This document shows positions 35,877-44,131 of a DNA stretch of 64,000 nt, piece after piece. The stretch covers positions 248,001-312,000 of the forward strand of contig OZ254088.1 in NCBI GenBank assembly GCA_965267605.1. The letters are read 5' to 3'. Positions within the stretch are counted from its first letter, which is position 1, and each line of letters begins with the position of its first letter. The notes under the pieces were generated by a model. It was not told the origin of the DNA, ran no database searches, and worked only from the letters and a program-made list of their open reading frames with translations. Made by a program: the position numbers and the translations under genes. The DNA is from G965267605 sp965267605 (GTDB lineage: Bacteria; Bacteroidota; Bacteroidia; Flavobacteriales_E; Vicingaceae).

Positions 35877-36503
35877 ATGGATAGCGAGGTAAGAATATTT
35901 TTTGATGAGCGTGTAGTGACGATTTCATCAGCGTTTGTAGGCGATTCAGCGGTTTTTGATGGCTTGTATTTCGATGGTGCTGGCTCATTGGATGGGGTAG
36001 AAATTCAATCCATCATGAACACCTTTAAGGGTAACCTGTACGTCCGCTCAGAAGATCCAGAGAGAACACTTCACAAGCTATTCCAGTCTTTCAAGATCAT
36101 ACCAGCCGCAGGAGGATTGGTCAAAAGCGATAAGGGACTCCTTTGGATATTTCGACTGGGTAAATGGGATCTTCCTAAAGGCAAAGTAGAAGAGGGGGAA
36201 GCGTTGGAACTGGCTGCGGAAAGAGAGATTATTGAAGAATGTGGGAACCTGCAACTAGAGCTGCATGGACATCTTGGAACTACCTACCATTGCTATGAAC
36301 AGGGCGGAGAAATGATCCTTAAACCAACACATTGGTATGGTTTTACCACAAACGATATTGATGTTGAATTGGTTCCACAAAAGGAAGAGGGAATTACCAA
36401 GGTGAAATGGGTTAGTGTTAGCGAAATGGATGAAGTCATGGAAAGCACCTATGCTTCCATAAGAGATCTTATGGCTTCCCTATCCGGTACTTTTCTTTCT
36501 TAG
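35877..36503 (+). CDS. Nudix hydrolase family protein
   Basis: 208 residues. A classic Nudix box GKVEEGEALELAAEREIIEECGN (Gx5Ex7REUxEExGU) near residue 100, preceded by KWDLPKGKVE. The N-terminal 80 residues are an additional alpha/beta region of unknown fold. Substrate (a nucleoside diphosphate linked to X) cannot be inferred. The last 35 bases overlap the 3' end of the convergent TlpA-like gene, with no terminator visible. Confidence 0.88.
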   Translation: MDSEVRIFFDERVVTISSAFVGDSAVFDGLYFDGAGSLDGVEIQSIMNTFKGNLYVRSEDPERTLHKLFQSFKIIPAAGGLVKSDKGLLWIFRLGKWDLPKGKVEEGEALELAAEREIIEECGNLQLELHGHLGTTYHCYEQGGEMILKPTHWYGFTTNDIDVELVPQKEEGITKVKWVSVSEMDEVMESTYASIRDLMASLSGTFLS

Positions 36504-37884
36504 GCAAAGAGGCTTCAATGATTCTGTAGAGCTGTCTGTCAGCACTTCCCGTAGGTCTTTCAGCAGGTGCATGAACGATCTTACCATCCGGACCAATGAT
36601 CACGTAAGAAGGGATCACTCTCACATTGTAATCTTCGAGCAGCCGGTTATTGTTATCAATGTGAAGGAACTTCCAGGGGTATTTGTATTTACGTTGCACT
36701 TTGATCATCTCTTCCTTTGATGCATCGCAGTTGATGCTAACGAAGTCGATCTTTTTGCCATAGACCTTGTGCATCTTTTCCATCACACGCATTTCTTTCA
36801 TGCTTGGAATGCTCCAGCTGGCCCAAAAGTTCACGTACAAGTATTTGCCTTCGAAGCTGGCAAGTGTGAACTCGTTCTTTTCCGCATCCTTCAATTTGAA
36901 GTCGGGAGCTGGAGCACTTTGCTTCAGATTGGTATATAGGGCAACAATGTTATACGCGATCAGCTTGTTGTTCTGATCTTCAGAACGCTCGTATATCTGG
37001 TTGACCATGTTAAGCACATTGTTCTGATCGAAAATCGGGTCGTTGTATAATTCGTTCAACCCGAACAACAAATACAACTCACGGAGTCGGGCATCCTTCA
37101 ATCGTGCGTCCTTACTTAACAGGATATCTAATTGGCTAACGCTGGCTGACTTGTTGATACAATTCTTGTATGCCAATCCATCGTAAGCAATACACTTGGT
37201 CCTTAAGTCTTTCTGGAAAAACTGCGCAAAGAACTTCATGTACTCTTCCAGCTCATGATGTACAGGTTTGTCCTTCAGGAAAAGCTTGAAGAGCTCAGCA
37301 TCGTTGGCATTTACCGCATCCATCATATTGGCAATGCTATACGTCACATATTGATCGAGGAACTGGATCTTGTGTTTGCCGTACTTATCGGTCATCTTTT
37401 TCCTCCAGGTTTTGATCTTACTGAAGGCTTTCTTGCTGGCAAATTGGTTGCGATTTTTCAGAAGAAAATCTTCGTAATCCCTGTTGAACTGTGCTATCAA
37501 TTGGTTCAGTTCAGTAGGGCTTGCAAACACCTGTTGCAAGGAAAGACACTTGTCGTATACCTGCGTTGGATTGAAATCTTTATCGTAGTCTACATTTAGC
37601 GTGTATATCTTACCTGGCTCCACAAATAGACCTGCGGTCTTGTCTTCCACCTTCAATGTGATAAAGACTGTAGACTCTATTTCAAACTCTACCTGGAAGA
37701 TGCCTTTGGGCTTAACCATATCACTGGTCACCTGCCGCTCCCGGTACGTAATGTAGTCTGTGTAGTTGTAAACGGAAATGATCGTCTTTTCGAAATCAGG
37801 GGCAGTTCCCTTGATCACAACTTTGTTGGAAGCATAAGATGTAATAGCACCAACCGCACATATCAATGTCAACAATCCCTTCAT
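36469..37884 (-). CDS. Secreted TlpA-like thioredoxin-fold protein with Ser-x-x-Ser in place of CxxC
   Basis: 471 residues with a signal peptide (MKGLLTLICAVGAITSYA), an N-terminal DUF4369-like region, a helical middle, and a C-terminal thioredoxin-like domain from about residue 328 (PDFKLKDAEKNEFTLASFEGKYLYVNFWASW). The redox motif is replaced: NFWASWSIPSMKE has Ser358 and Ser361 where Cys residues belong, while the cis-Pro loop (VRVIPSYVIIGPDGKI) remains. It therefore cannot work as a thiol oxidoreductase and may be a binding or scaffold protein. Start overlaps the coaD stop (ATGA). Confidence 0.82.
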   Translation of the reverse strand: MKGLLTLICAVGAITSYASNKVVIKGTAPDFEKTIISVYNYTDYITYRERQVTSDMVKPKGIFQVEFEIESTVFITLKVEDKTAGLFVEPGKIYTLNVDYDKDFNPTQVYDKCLSLQQVFASPTELNQLIAQFNRDYEDFLLKNRNQFASKKAFSKIKTWRKKMTDKYGKHKIQFLDQYVTYSIANMMDAVNANDAELFKLFLKDKPVHHELEEYMKFFAQFFQKDLRTKCIAYDGLAYKNCINKSASVSQLDILLSKDARLKDARLRELYLLFGLNELYNDPIFDQNNVLNMVNQIYERSEDQNNKLIAYNIVALYTNLKQSAPAPDFKLKDAEKNEFTLASFEGKYLYVNFWASWSIPSMKEMRVMEKMHKVYGKKIDFVSINCDASKEEMIKVQRKYKYPWKFLHIDNNNRLLEDYNVRVIPSYVIIGPDGKIVHAPAERPTGSADRQLYRIIEASLPKKEKYRIGKP

Positions 37885-38339
37885 CCTGGTATTACCATTC
37901 CCTCTGGTAAGAATGCAGACACCTCACCATTGTTCATAATTATATCACGAACAATAGTGGAGTTTATTGCAGCGTACTCTGGCTCGGTAAGTAGCAGAAC
38001 GGTCTCTATCCCGCTGATAGACTTATTCATAAAGGCGATGTCGCGTTCATATTTAAAGTCGGTAGAATTCCGCAATCCTCTTAGCATGAAACCTGCGTTG
38101 ATGGATTTTGCGAATTCAACAGTCAGTCCCTCATAGGCCGTAACGGTAACGTTGGGTTCCGGAAATACAGAAGCTATCATTTCCAGTCGTTGCTCTATCG
38201 TAAACATGTACTGCTTCCCGGAATGGTTGCCAATGCCAATCACCACTTCATCAAACAGCTGAGCAGCTCTACGCACAATGCTTTCGTGACCCTTTGTGAT
38301 AGGATCAAACGATCCTGGAAACAACGCTTTTCGTTCCAT
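37881..38339 (-). CDS. coaD: Phosphopantetheine adenylyltransferase
   Basis: Penultimate step of CoA synthesis: 4'-phosphopantetheine plus ATP to dephospho-CoA. 152 residues with the nucleotidyltransferase start ALFPGSFDPITKGHESIV (T/HxGH motif) and RGLRNSTDFKYERDIAFMN. Length is normal. It sits 4 bases after rsmD, as in many bacteria. Confidence 0.96.
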   Translation of the reverse strand: MERKALFPGSFDPITKGHESIVRRAAQLFDEVVIGIGNHSGKQYMFTIEQRLEMIASVFPEPNVTVTAYEGLTVEFAKSINAGFMLRGLRNSTDFKYERDIAFMNKSISGIETVLLLTEPEYAAINSTIVRDIIMNNGEVSAFLPEGMVIPG

Positions 38340-38343
38340 GTGT

Positions 38344-38880
38344 TTAAGTTAACTCAAAAATTGAGAAGTTAACACGGCCGTAACTCCGGTGGTCTTTGAA
38401 ACCTGGGTGTTTTTTGAAGTTGTATTCGGGTGGATGTTCAAGAATGAAGACCCCTCCTTGTAATAATACGTCATCATTGCAAATGAGCTCGGGAAGTTCT
38501 TCCAGCTGATCCATATCGTAGGGTGGATCCGCAAATACGATGTTAAATTGTGCTTTGTTCTTCTTTAGAAAAGTGTGCACATCATAAGGTAATACCTTCA
38601 CATTGTCAACATCCAACTCCTTCAAGTTGCGTTGTATACTTGCCACACATCTTCTGTTCTTCTCCACGCTGGTAACAGTAGATGCACCTTGAGAGATAAA
38701 CTCTATAGACATTGCTCCGGTTCCTGAGAAAAGGTCCAGCACCGATACCCCATCCACGTGGTAGTTATGATGTAGAATATTGAACAGTGCCTCTCTGGCC
38801 ATGTCTGTTGTTGGCCGCGCGGGGAGCTTGCCGTAGACATTTACAACCCTACCCTTAAGATATCCGCCAATTATGCGCAT
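38344..38880 (-). CDS. rsmD: 16S rRNA (guanine(966)-N(2))-methyltransferase RsmD
   Basis: 178 residues. SAM-binding motif LDLFSGTGAMSIEFISQGA, the N6/N2 amino-methyltransferase motif ADPPYD, and the family N terminus MRIIGGYLKGRVV ... ARPTTDMAREALFNIL. Modifies G966 of 16S rRNA in the 30S subunit. Its start overlaps the end of the DUF3822 gene by 10 bases, and coaD follows. Confidence 0.95.
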   Translation of the reverse strand: MRIIGGYLKGRVVNVYGKLPARPTTDMAREALFNILHHNYHVDGVSVLDLFSGTGAMSIEFISQGASTVTSVEKNRRCVASIQRNLKELDVDNVKVLPYDVHTFLKKNKAQFNIVFADPPYDMDQLEELPELICNDDVLLQGGVFILEHPPEYNFKKHPGFKDHRSYGRVNFSIFELT

Positions 38881-39701
38881 AGCGTACCGGCTAAAGACCC
38901 CACCAGTTGCACCTTATGTGCTTCGGTGGTTTTTTGAGGGAAGGTTAGTCGCTCAAAATCCGGATAAAGGGAAACGTTCTTGGAGAAGCTGGACATGCGT
39001 TCCAAAGTATCCGGAGTTCCCAGACTTCCTCCAATGGCTATTTCATGTACTTCCTTGTTTATGCTTAATTGCTCATGGCCATAAAGCAAAAAGTAATTGA
39101 AGTCGTCCACATTGCTCGTTTCAAACTGGTTGGCGAGTTGCAATCGGTTATCCTGTTTCACCAACAGGTACATCATATCCTCGGTGGTATAGAGAAGAGA
39201 TACTGCACTAGAGGCGTGATCGTAAAGTAACTCGATGAGTCCAGTAGTAATGTGGCGTACTTCTGAATTCGGAAATGAACTTTGCAATTCAGCGATGATA
39301 GGGGAAACGGTATAAAGGTTGTGCGCAGCCGTGCCTACCAATTGATCTTTGGCTGGCTCTCCAATTGGATTGCCAAAATTCAGTTTCAGGTAATCTTTGT
39401 CTCGTTCACTATCATAAACCCCGTTGGGGATCTGAACACTGCCAGTTGCAGCCTCAATCCATATGATCCGAGCTTCTTTAGAGAATAGAGGATTGTCTTT
39501 TTCAAGGATGTTCTCAACCAACCCTGAAGAGATGGTCTCTTGAGAGTTGTAACTCCCGTAACCGAATACCTGCAATTGCTTGCCTGAATAATTGTACCAG
39601 TTAACGTGGTGCGTTCCTAATTCTACCACGATGCGAACATCCGGAATGGTGGACGCATCAACACCTTCATTGATGACCACAAATTTCTTTGAAACTGACA
39701 T
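38871..39701 (-). CDS. DUF3822 family protein
   Basis: 276 residues. Matches the Bacteroidota DUF3822 family found next to rsmD, with an ASKHA/actin-like look (LLYTTEDMMYLLVKQDNRLQLANQFETSNVDDFNYFLLYGHEQL, and GGSLGTPDTLE near the end). Function unknown; PilM-like assembly is sometimes suspected from the fold but is not shown here. It overlaps rsmD by 10 bases and starts 5 bases after the upstream membrane gene. Confidence 0.75.
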   Translation of the reverse strand: MSVSKKFVVINEGVDASTIPDVRIVVELGTHHVNWYNYSGKQLQVFGYGSYNSQETISSGLVENILEKDNPLFSKEARIIWIEAATGSVQIPNGVYDSERDKDYLKLNFGNPIGEPAKDQLVGTAAHNLYTVSPIIAELQSSFPNSEVRHITTGLIELLYDHASSAVSLLYTTEDMMYLLVKQDNRLQLANQFETSNVDDFNYFLLYGHEQLSINKEVHEIAIGGSLGTPDTLERMSSFSKNVSLYPDFERLTFPQKTTEAHKVQLVGSLAGTLCA

Positions 39702-39706
39702 GGGGA

Positions 39707-40477
39707 TTATTCCCAGTTACCGCTGGTAGTTGGCTCTGTCATGGAGCCCAGCTGCATTCCTTCTTCAAGGTCAACATCGTATTCTTCAGTGTTCATACCA
39801 GCGTAGATGAACTGGTACTTAGCGAATACAACAAAAACAGGTACCTGAAGATTATTTCTTTCGATTGTTCCAGCATCAATTTCGAAACGCTCTCCATTGC
39901 TAAACGGTATCAGCGGCAGGCTGTCCAATGAGATGCCTTCAGGAAATAGCTTGTCCATCACAGGAGTCGCAATAGTGTCACGCTTGATGATGCCTAACGC
40001 AAGAGCTTCCGCTTCAGACTCAACACTGTCCGGTACAACGCCAATGGCCATGATCTCACGAATCGAATCCTTGGTAATGAAGTTCAGCAGCTGATCGAAT
40101 GTCTTTGCATACAAGCCCTTTTCTGCCTTGTGGGCTTTTTGTGCTGTTCTGATCTTGAGAAGACGCTCTTTCACTACATCTCTTCGCGCTTCAGCTGCAG
40201 CCTGAAATACAAGCTTATCGTCAATTACCTTGTAGTTCATATAGGCAATGCCAATCGCTCCAAGCAAAACAACACCGAGAAGAATGTTCTGTAGTCCCCT
40301 CTTGATGATCTCCATGGCATAAAGCAGGGTGATCACACCGGCAAGGATAAGTACCACACTACCAATAAGCACGTTGCTGTTCTGACCACCGCTAAGAGCC
40401 ATGATCGTTACAATCAATCCAATCAGTAATAAAACTGAGCTGAAAAGGTATTTGCTAATGAGGGAGCGAAAGTTCAT
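39707..40477 (-). CDS. Membrane-anchored protein with a pilin-like RLLKIRTAQKAY-type helix, unknown function
   Basis: 256 residues. Three hydrophobic segments (about 10-29, 36-56, 62-80) are followed by a soluble part. Residues near 95-125 (RRDVVKERLLKIRTAQKAHKAEKGLYAKTFDQLLNFI) carry the pattern seen after the membrane helix in pseudopilin-like proteins of Bacteroidota. The rest is acidic and contains a conserved-looking VFVVFAKYQFIYAGMNTEEYD. Family not recognised. It starts the run unknown-DUF3822-rsmD-coaD-TlpA-like. Confidence 0.62.
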   Translation of the reverse strand: MNFRSLISKYLFSSVLLLIGLIVTIMALSGGQNSNVLIGSVVLILAGVITLLYAMEIIKRGLQNILLGVVLLGAIGIAYMNYKVIDDKLVFQAAAEARRDVVKERLLKIRTAQKAHKAEKGLYAKTFDQLLNFITKDSIREIMAIGVVPDSVESEAEALALGIIKRDTIATPVMDKLFPEGISLDSLPLIPFSNGERFEIDAGTIERNNLQVPVFVVFAKYQFIYAGMNTEEYDVDLEEGMQLGSMTEPTTSGNWE

Positions 40478-40484
40478 TTCTTCT

Positions 40485-40508
40485 CAAAATTAGGCGTTGA
40501 CAAATCTA
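40485..40508 (-). promoter_or_regulatory. Two -7 boxes (TAGATTTG and TAATTTTG), minus strand
   Basis: TAGATTTG at 40501-40508 and TAATTTTG at 40485-40492, 16 bases apart, both exact matches to TAnnTTTG before the start at 40477. The nearer one would give a leader of only a few bases. Confidence 0.5.
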
Positions 40509-40581
40509 ATATTTTTTTCATGCCGAAGCCGGCCGCCAGCTTCTAATTTAGGTTAATTTAAGACGCTCTTAACGCTATAAC

Positions 40582-41994
40582 TTGGGTTTCCAACAAAGAT
40601 TACACGAACACTTCGGATTTACGCCTACCAATGAACAAACGGTAGCGATTGAGAAGCTAACGGATTACCTGGCAGGCAAAATTAACGCGCAGGCCTTCCT
40701 TTTGAAAGGCTACGCGGGCACCGGAAAAACAACCCTCATTTCTGCCTTGATAAAGACATTGGAAGAACGAGATATTCCCTGTGTACTGCTTGCGCCAACG
40801 GGTAGAGCGGCCAAAGTGCTGGGAGGCTATTCTTCTCATGCAGCCTCTACCATTCACAGGCAGATATATGCACCACAGTACTTTCCGCATGGGGGATACC
40901 GCTTCGTTCTTGCCAGGAATCCTTTTCAGAAGGCCGTGTTTATAGTTGATGAGGTTTCAATGATTAGTGACGATTCTGGGCCCTTATCCGGCTCGTGGGG
41001 GCAGGCAAACAGCTTGTTGGAAGACCTGATGACCTATACACTCATAGGTAGTAACAAATTGATCTTTCTTGGTGACACTGCTCAATTGCCTCCCGTTGGT
41101 ACGGATGTAAGTCCGGTATTCAGAACGGATTACATCTTCGACAAGTACCAGGTTAAGACGTATGATCTGGAGTTGAAGGAAGTTGTTAGGCAGGCCAGTG
41201 AATCAACCATTCTAAAGAACGCAACTACCATACGCGAATGTCTTGGTAATGATTTCCTTCCTCAACTTGAGCTTGATATGGACTTCAGACAGGTGGACGG
41301 TTATGCCTTGCAAGAAGAACTCGAAGATGCTGTAAGTGAGTTCGGAGAAGAACAGGTTTTGATTATATGCAGATCCAACAAAAGGGCGAATCGGTTCAAT
41401 CAGGAATTCCGTCATCGCATTAAATGGCACGAAGAGGAATTGTCGGCAGGTGAAAGAATGATGGTTGTACGTAACAATTATTTTTGGTTGAAGGATGATC
41501 CAAAGAATGCGTTGATAGCCAATGGAGATTTCGCTGAGATTCTATCGGTAAGGAATGAGCAGGAAATATATGGGACACGCTTTGCTGATGTATCTATCCG
41601 ACTGCCTGATGCAGAAGGCGATTGCGAGATCGACTGTAAGATATGGCTGGATGCCATTCATGCCGAAACAGCCAATATGCCCTTTGCTCAGCGAAGTAAG
41701 ATGTTGGAATTGATCGAGGAAGATTTTCCTGAAGTGCTCGATTTGAAGAAGCGGAAGGCCAAGGCGAGAGCCACCGAGCATTATCAAGCATTGGAGATGA
41801 AGTTTGGGTATGCCGTTACTTGTCACAAATCGCAGGGAGGACAGTGGGACGCTGTTTTCATAGACCCTGAGATCTACGATGAAGCCATGTTGGAAGATGA
41901 TGAGTTTCTCCGCTGGTTATACACAGCCGTAACGCGGGCTGTGAAGCGGGTGTATTTGTTGAATTTTCCTACTCAGATGTTACTTACGGAGTAG
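40582..41994 (+). CDS. RecD-like ATP-dependent helicase/exonuclease subunit
   Basis: Superfamily 1B helicase of 470 residues. Walker A GYAGTGKTTLI (near residue 43), Walker B VDEVSMI, motif III FLGDTAQLPPVG, motif IV-type IICRSNKRANRFNQ, and a UvrD-like C terminus YAVTCHKSQGGQWDAVFID ... YTAVTRAVKRVYLL. It lacks the extra N-terminal domain of RecD and RecD2, so it is the short Bacteroidota form. Activity inferred as 5'-3' DNA unwinding in repair or recombination. Start TTG; another start is not visible upstream in frame. Confidence 0.87.
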   Translation: MGFQQRLHEHFGFTPTNEQTVAIEKLTDYLAGKINAQAFLLKGYAGTGKTTLISALIKTLEERDIPCVLLAPTGRAAKVLGGYSSHAASTIHRQIYAPQYFPHGGYRFVLARNPFQKAVFIVDEVSMISDDSGPLSGSWGQANSLLEDLMTYTLIGSNKLIFLGDTAQLPPVGTDVSPVFRTDYIFDKYQVKTYDLELKEVVRQASESTILKNATTIRECLGNDFLPQLELDMDFRQVDGYALQEELEDAVSEFGEEQVLIICRSNKRANRFNQEFRHRIKWHEEELSAGERMMVVRNNYFWLKDDPKNALIANGDFAEILSVRNEQEIYGTRFADVSIRLPDAEGDCEIDCKIWLDAIHAETANMPFAQRSKMLELIEEDFPEVLDLKKRKAKARATEHYQALEMKFGYAVTCHKSQGGQWDAVFIDPEIYDEAMLEDDEFLRWLYTAVTRAVKRVYLLNFPTQMLLTE

Positions 41995-42000
41995 GAAGCC

Positions 42001-42807
42001 CTAAAGAAGGACGTACTTCTTTTTAACCAAATCCAGGAATTCCGTGGTAGCCTTCCAGTACTCTTCGTTGTTCGGATCCGTCTTCCAAAGTGCCCTGGAA
42101 CCATGGGTTCCTTTAGACTGAGGAATGAATTGATGAACCTTGCTAGAGTCTATGCCAGATAGAAGTTGAGTCAAATCTTCATTGGCTTCTTCTAACGAGG
42201 AAGTGACAAAAACAGGTGCGTTTAGTCCGGCAATCGAATCTCTTAGACTATAGGTTGCTCCGAAGTATTCACCAGGACTAAACGATAGAACAGCTCTTAC
42301 ATTGGAATTATCATTTGCCACTTTCATTACCAATCCTGATGAATAAGAACTTCCCCAGAGGATGACTGGTTGACCGGTTTTCTTCGCGTAGTAATCTACC
42401 GCAGCTTCAATATCCTGAACCGCATCCAGAAAGGTAGTAGGAAGACTGTCCTTCTCGGCCGCCAGTTTCGTTTCGTTGAACCATTCCAGCAAATTGCCTC
42501 CTGAGCGCTGATCGATAGCCATACACCTGTAGCCCATTTCGTTCAATGCTGGCGCAATCTTCACATATTCTATTTTATTGAATCCAGCCTGATGGCAAAG
42601 CACAATTGGAATACCCGTTGAATCCTTTTCATAAATCTCTGCGCATATCTTCAGCCCATCTTTGGAATCGAAGTAGATCTTTTCAGGATATGTTACCTCA
42701 ATTTCTTCTTCGGTAGTTTGGGGATTCGTAACCTGTTCGATCTGTTCTTCAGGTTGTCCGCATGCAGCTAGAATGCCTGCAGCAAGGATAAAGTATAAAT
42801 GCTTCAT
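42001..42807 (-). CDS. Alpha/beta hydrolase lipoprotein
   Basis: 268 residues. Lipoprotein signal MKHLYFILAAGILAAC (Cys16). The hydrolase core has LCHQAGFNKIEY (oxyanion region), a nucleophile elbow with Ser in ILWGSSYSSGLV, and the late His in PQSKGTHGSRAL. Likely esterase or dienelactone-hydrolase-like; substrate unknown. The start overlaps the stop of the FabH-like gene by 4 bases (ATGA), so they are translated together. The end contains a hairpin and T-run that may terminate the opposite gene. Confidence 0.8.
   Translation of the reverse strand: MKHLYFILAAGILAACGQPEEQIEQVTNPQTTEEEIEVTYPEKIYFDSKDGLKICAEIYEKDSTGIPIVLCHQAGFNKIEYVKIAPALNEMGYRCMAIDQRSGGNLLEWFNETKLAAEKDSLPTTFLDAVQDIEAAVDYYAKKTGQPVILWGSSYSSGLVMKVANDNSNVRAVLSFSPGEYFGATYSLRDSIAGLNAPVFVTSSLEEANEDLTQLLSGIDSSKVHQFIPQSKGTHGSRALWKTDPNNEEYWKATTEFLDLVKKKYVLL
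42003..42024 (+). terminator. Possible intrinsic terminator of the RecD-like gene, inside the hydrolase 3' end
   Basis: AAAGAAG / CTTCTTT arms (7 bp, loop GACGTA) run into a T-run on the plus strand, within the last codons (KKKYVLL) of the convergent hydrolase. The stem is AT-rich, so strength is doubtful. Confidence 0.35.
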
Positions 42808-43757
42808 AGTTTTCTCAATAACAGGCTTCCGCTGGAATAGCCTCCACCAAAAACGGTCAGTAAGATAAGATCCCCAGGCTGATAATTGTCCATGTGCTCT
42901 GAAAGTACGATAGCAGTACTAGCGCAGCCAGTGTTTCCAAGTCGTTGAATATTGTTCAACACTTTCGAAGGATCGATACCGAGTTCCGTTACCACATAAT
43001 CTACGATTCTAATATTCGCCTGATGCGCGATAAAGTAGTCCACATCCTTTATGGAAAGTGAGTTTCTGGAAAGAATCTCCTCGCTGGTTTCAGCCATGAA
43101 AACACATGCGTTCTGAAATACATTCCTTCCATCAGGCATTCCAATACCTGTTCCATCCATTCTGCAGTAAACTGCATCCGGACCTTTGCCTACATCACCG
43201 TGTCCCTTACTTTTTATGTCCAGAATCTCAAATCCGCTAGTGTCTTTACGCTTATCAGAGATCAGAATTGCTCCGGCTCCATCACCCCACAAATGGCCTG
43301 AAACCGGATTTGTTTCATCGTTGAATGCACTGTTGTGTTCACTAACAATAACCAGGGCTTCTTTTGATTTGCCCAGTGCGAAGTATCCCTGCACTACCTC
43401 TATACAGTTTATAAAGGAAGAGCAGGCAGCTGAAACGTACATAGCCCTCGCGTTAGCAATATTGAATTCTTGCTGAACAGCATGTGCAATGGTTCCAACT
43501 GTATCGAAGGGAGTGTATGACCCGCCTACAATCAGATCAACATTCTTGAATGTTACGTTGCCATTTTGCTTTAACAGATTGGCACATCGGATGGCCATGG
43601 TATTGGTGGTCTCATCTGCACTGGCGCGACTACGTGTTTCTATACCAGTCTTTCTTAGAATGGTCTCATTGTCAATCCCACTCAGTCGTTCAATGTCTGC
43701 ATTATCCAGACGATCATCAGGGACGTAATGCGCTATTGCGTTGATGTACATACTCAT
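42804..43757 (-). CDS. 3-oxoacyl-ACP synthase III-like (FabH-type) ketoacyl synthase
   Basis: Thiolase-fold condensing enzyme of 317 residues. The triad is intact: Cys112 in SAACSSFINC, His in AHQANIRIVDYV and Asn in RLGNTGCASTAIVL. The start VKNVD-like region and GGGYSSGSLLLRKL C terminus fit KAS III. FabH starts fatty-acid synthesis by condensing acetyl-CoA with malonyl-ACP, but members of this family outside fab operons may serve other acyl substrates. It is coupled to a lipoprotein hydrolase rather than to fab genes. Two ATG codons (43757, 43751) are possible. Confidence 0.85.
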   Translation of the reverse strand: MSMYINAIAHYVPDDRLDNADIERLSGIDNETILRKTGIETRSRASADETTNTMAIRCANLLKQNGNVTFKNVDLIVGGSYTPFDTVGTIAHAVQQEFNIANARAMYVSAACSSFINCIEVVQGYFALGKSKEALVIVSEHNSAFNDETNPVSGHLWGDGAGAILISDKRKDTSGFEILDIKSKGHGDVGKGPDAVYCRMDGTGIGMPDGRNVFQNACVFMAETSEEILSRNSLSIKDVDYFIAHQANIRIVDYVVTELGIDPSKVLNNIQRLGNTGCASTAIVLSEHMDNYQPGDLILLTVFGGGYSSGSLLLRKL

Positions 43758-43766
43758 CGGGGCTAG

Positions 43767-43774
43767 CGAATATA
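43767..43774 (-). promoter_or_regulatory. -7 box (TATATTCG) of the FabH-like gene
   Basis: TAnnTTCG on the minus strand, 9 bases before ATG 43757 and 15 before ATG 43751. Confidence 0.4.
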
Positions 43775-43800
43775 GACAATCAGGAAGTGCAGGTCAATGG

Positions 43801-44100
43801 CTAGAGAAACATGACCACGTAGAGCAGAACACTAAGTGTGGTTCCTAAAACTTCGGCTATGACTGTACCTGTGCGCTGCCTTCGTTCCCTGCGTTTCTTC
43901 TTTTTGGCTTCTTTCTCAGCCTGGGCTGCACGCTCTTCAGCCGAATAACCGTATCGTTTGTGGTAATCCTCCTCTGTGGTCATTTCACCTTCTTCAAACA
44001 GTTCGGATTCCTTTCCGTTGTTTGGCGGAGTATTGGATTGAGCAACGGTTGTTACCGTTGCGAATGTTAAGAGGAAAAGCAGGGATAACACGTATTTCAT
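43801..44100 (-). CDS. Small exported protein with charged coiled-coil-like middle, unknown function
   Basis: 99 residues with an N-terminal signal segment (MKYVLSLLFLLTFATVTTVAQ), an acidic then strongly basic helical middle (EERAAQAEKEAKKKKRRERRQRTG) and a hydrophobic C-terminal span (VLGTTLSVLLYVVMFL). Family not recognised. It sits alone between the FabH-like and icd genes on the same strand. Confidence 0.55.
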   Translation of the reverse strand: MKYVLSLLFLLTFATVTTVAQSNTPPNNGKESELFEEGEMTTEEDYHKRYGYSAEERAAQAEKEAKKKKRRERRQRTGTVIAEVLGTTLSVLLYVVMFL

Positions 44101-44131
44101 GGCTCACAATTTACGTGTAGAGTAGCAAAAA

